A stretch of DNA of 64,000 nt, taken from NCBI RefSeq assembly GCF_014633365.1, contig NC_068338.1:20098616-20162615 (forward strand), in the 5' to 3' direction. The notes under the pieces were generated by a model. The model was given only the letters and a program-made list of their open reading frames with translations. It was not told the origin of the DNA and did not search any database. The stretch's first letter is position 1. Each line of letters starts with the position of its first letter. A program made the translations under genes and the position numbers. Positions 62,551-64,000 of this stretch are shown in pieces. This DNA comes from Diospyros lotus. Taxonomy: Eukaryota > Streptophyta > Magnoliopsida > Ericales > Ebenaceae.

Positions 62551-64000
62551 CACTACAAGAAAAACGGAATTTAGTGACTGAAAAATCCGTCACTAAAATA
62601 TCAAAATCCGTTGCTAAAAAATTTAGTGACGGATTTAGCGACAGGCAGCTTCCCGTCGCTAAAAATAGCGTTACTAAATTTCAGCGACGGGGAAAATCAG
62701 CGACGGGTATTTTTGTAGCTGATTAAGAAATAAAAAATAAAATTTATTTAAAAAATTAAATATTATTTTAGCGATTGAAAACATTCCGTCGCTGAATAGC
62801 AACGGAAAACTTTCCGTCGCTGATACACAATAAAAATTAGAATATTTAAAAAATTAAAAGAAATTATAATTAGCGATGGAAACAATTCCGTCGCTAATCA
62901 GCGACGGAATTGTTTCTGTCGTTGACTTTAATTTAAAAAAAAAAAATAGCCTGCGTTGAAAGGATGCGCGCGCTGCCTTGCAGCGCCACGTAGCGCGGGG
63001 ATAATTTCTAGTGCATTCCTTTCTTCCCTTCCTCGGTTTTGATCCCTGGTTGCCAGTGTGAGCGCCCCCGCGCACAATAGTCTGAGCTAAGAGTTTCCTT
63101 ATGATATACACTTCACATATTAACTATATACTATACTTAGTTGCCAGCTATTTTAATTTTATTTTAAACTAAGTTTTTAAATTTTAAATCTTTTAAATTT
63201 ATAAATTAATACTTAAAAAAATAAATATTGTAAATTTTAACTCAACTAATATACCACTTAAATGTTGTAATTAATTTATCTCTTAAATATTTAAGTTTTA
63301 TTTGATTAAAAATTATTTTAATACATATTTATTATTATTATAAATTTTACAATATCATATCAATTTACATATTTTTGGTTTGTAAATAAAATACATAAAA
63401 TATGCATTTAAAAAATTTTAATATTTATTTAATCTTTGTTTAATACATAATTAATAAATTTTATTTTTTTAATTTACTTTTTTCATTTGTAACGACTGGC
63501 TAATTGTTTTAATTATTAATTTATTTTTTAAATTATTTAGTGATTTTATATTTAATTTAAATTTATTTTTATTTAATTTTTTATTAATTAGTGACGAAAT
63601 ATTCCATTGCTAAATATATTTAATTTAATTAAATAAAAAATATAAAATTTAGCGACGGGATAACCCCGTCACTAAAAAATAAAAATAAATTAATTAACAA
63701 ATACCAAATTTAGCGACGTGATAAGTCCCATCGCTAAAAAATAAAAATAAATTAAATAAAAAATACAAAATTTAGAAACGGGATGAGGTATAGTCCTCGT
63801 CACTAAAAAATGAAAATAAATTAATTAAAAACAATTCCAAATTTAGTGATAGGATAGCCCCGTCGCTAAAAGTGTCGCTAAAAAAGAAAAATAAATTAAT
63901 TAAAAATTACCAAATTTAGCGTCGGGGTCACACCCATCGTTAAAAAATAAAAAATAAAAAAAATAAAAATCCAAAATTCGACGACGGGGCATCCCTGTCA
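62551..64000 (+). mobile_element. CACTA (En/Spm) transposon, left end, truncated by window
   Basis: Starts CACTACAAGAAAAACGG, the canonical CACTA terminus. It is followed by subterminal repeats in both orientations built on TTTAGYGACGG / CCGTCGCTAAA (62570-62930, and again 63590-64000). No transposase is visible in the 1.45 kb present. A GC-rich patch (62945-63075) lies between AT-rich stretches. The 3' end and target duplication lie outside the window; the 3 bases before it are TAT. Confidence 0.8.
63590..64000. repeat. Tandem repeat array in CACTA, 61-73 bp period, at least 6 copies
   Basis: AAATTTAGCGACGGGATA-type units start at 63645, 63706, 63768, 63839, 63912 and about 63973. Each runs into CCCCGTCRCTAAAAAATAAA and AATTAATT-like spacer, and each unit contains a small inverted repeat (TTTAGCGACGGG / CCCGTCGCTAAA). 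It continues past the window end. Confidence 0.82.

Noticed and set aside
63590..64000. CRISPR-like regular repeat spacing
   Set aside because: Units diverge, spacers are repeats of each other, and the array sits in a plant CACTA element.

Overview
The window is nuclear DNA of a flowering plant, most likely a eudicot. It has GT-AG introns, plant-type Copia, Gypsy, Mutator and CACTA elements, LTR elements primed by initiator tRNA-Met, and tRNA-derived SINEs. Nothing prokaryotic, organellar or CRISPR-like was seen.

One host gene is recognisable. It is the 5' part of a SIZ1-type SUMO E3 ligase on the minus strand. The start codon is at 34685, and seven coding exons follow at 34662-34685, 18228-18308, 17491-17533, 16293-16362, 15888-16047, 13797-13930 and 111-179. 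The reading frame stays open across all six junctions (about 193 codons: SAP domain, PHD finger, start of the PINIT region). The gene runs off the left edge. Intron 1 (16.35 kb) and intron 6 (13.6 kb) are enormous because they are full of transposons.

Intron 6 (180-13796) holds a 2.6-kb solo LTR, a LINE 3' end split by later insertions, a Copia-type solo LTR, and a gag-only LTR element on the minus strand (4125-9907). That element is itself split by a second gag-only element on the plus strand (6491-9462). A 9-bp-TSD Mutator MITE, a SINE and a minus-strand LINE remnant complete the intron. The inner element, 6491-9462, carries a captured, intron-free piece of a host PHD-finger/GNAT acetyltransferase gene of the IDM1/ROS4 type as an open 361-codon frame. 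This is the most unusual object in the window.

Intron 1 (18309-34661) holds a MULE inside a MULE, a MITE, a small minus-strand LTR element (21567-28341) interrupted by a full-length but decayed Copia (22711-27702), an LTR remnant, and a third gag-only element (29512-32474) interrupted by a solo LTR.

To the right of the SIZ1 promoter (about 35.2 kb onward) no host gene was found. The sequence is a retrotransposon stack. An Athila-like Gypsy pol is broken by a solo LTR and followed by a minus-strand Sirevirus-like Copia (about 46.0-62.45 kb) that carries an extra ORF between pol and its 3' LTR. The Sirevirus is broken by two solo LTRs, one of which contains another full-length Copia (51963-56659). 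A CACTA element starts at 62551 and runs off the right edge.

Many insertions are delimited by exact target-site duplications that I read directly. Protein family names come from recognising motifs by eye and were not checked by database search.
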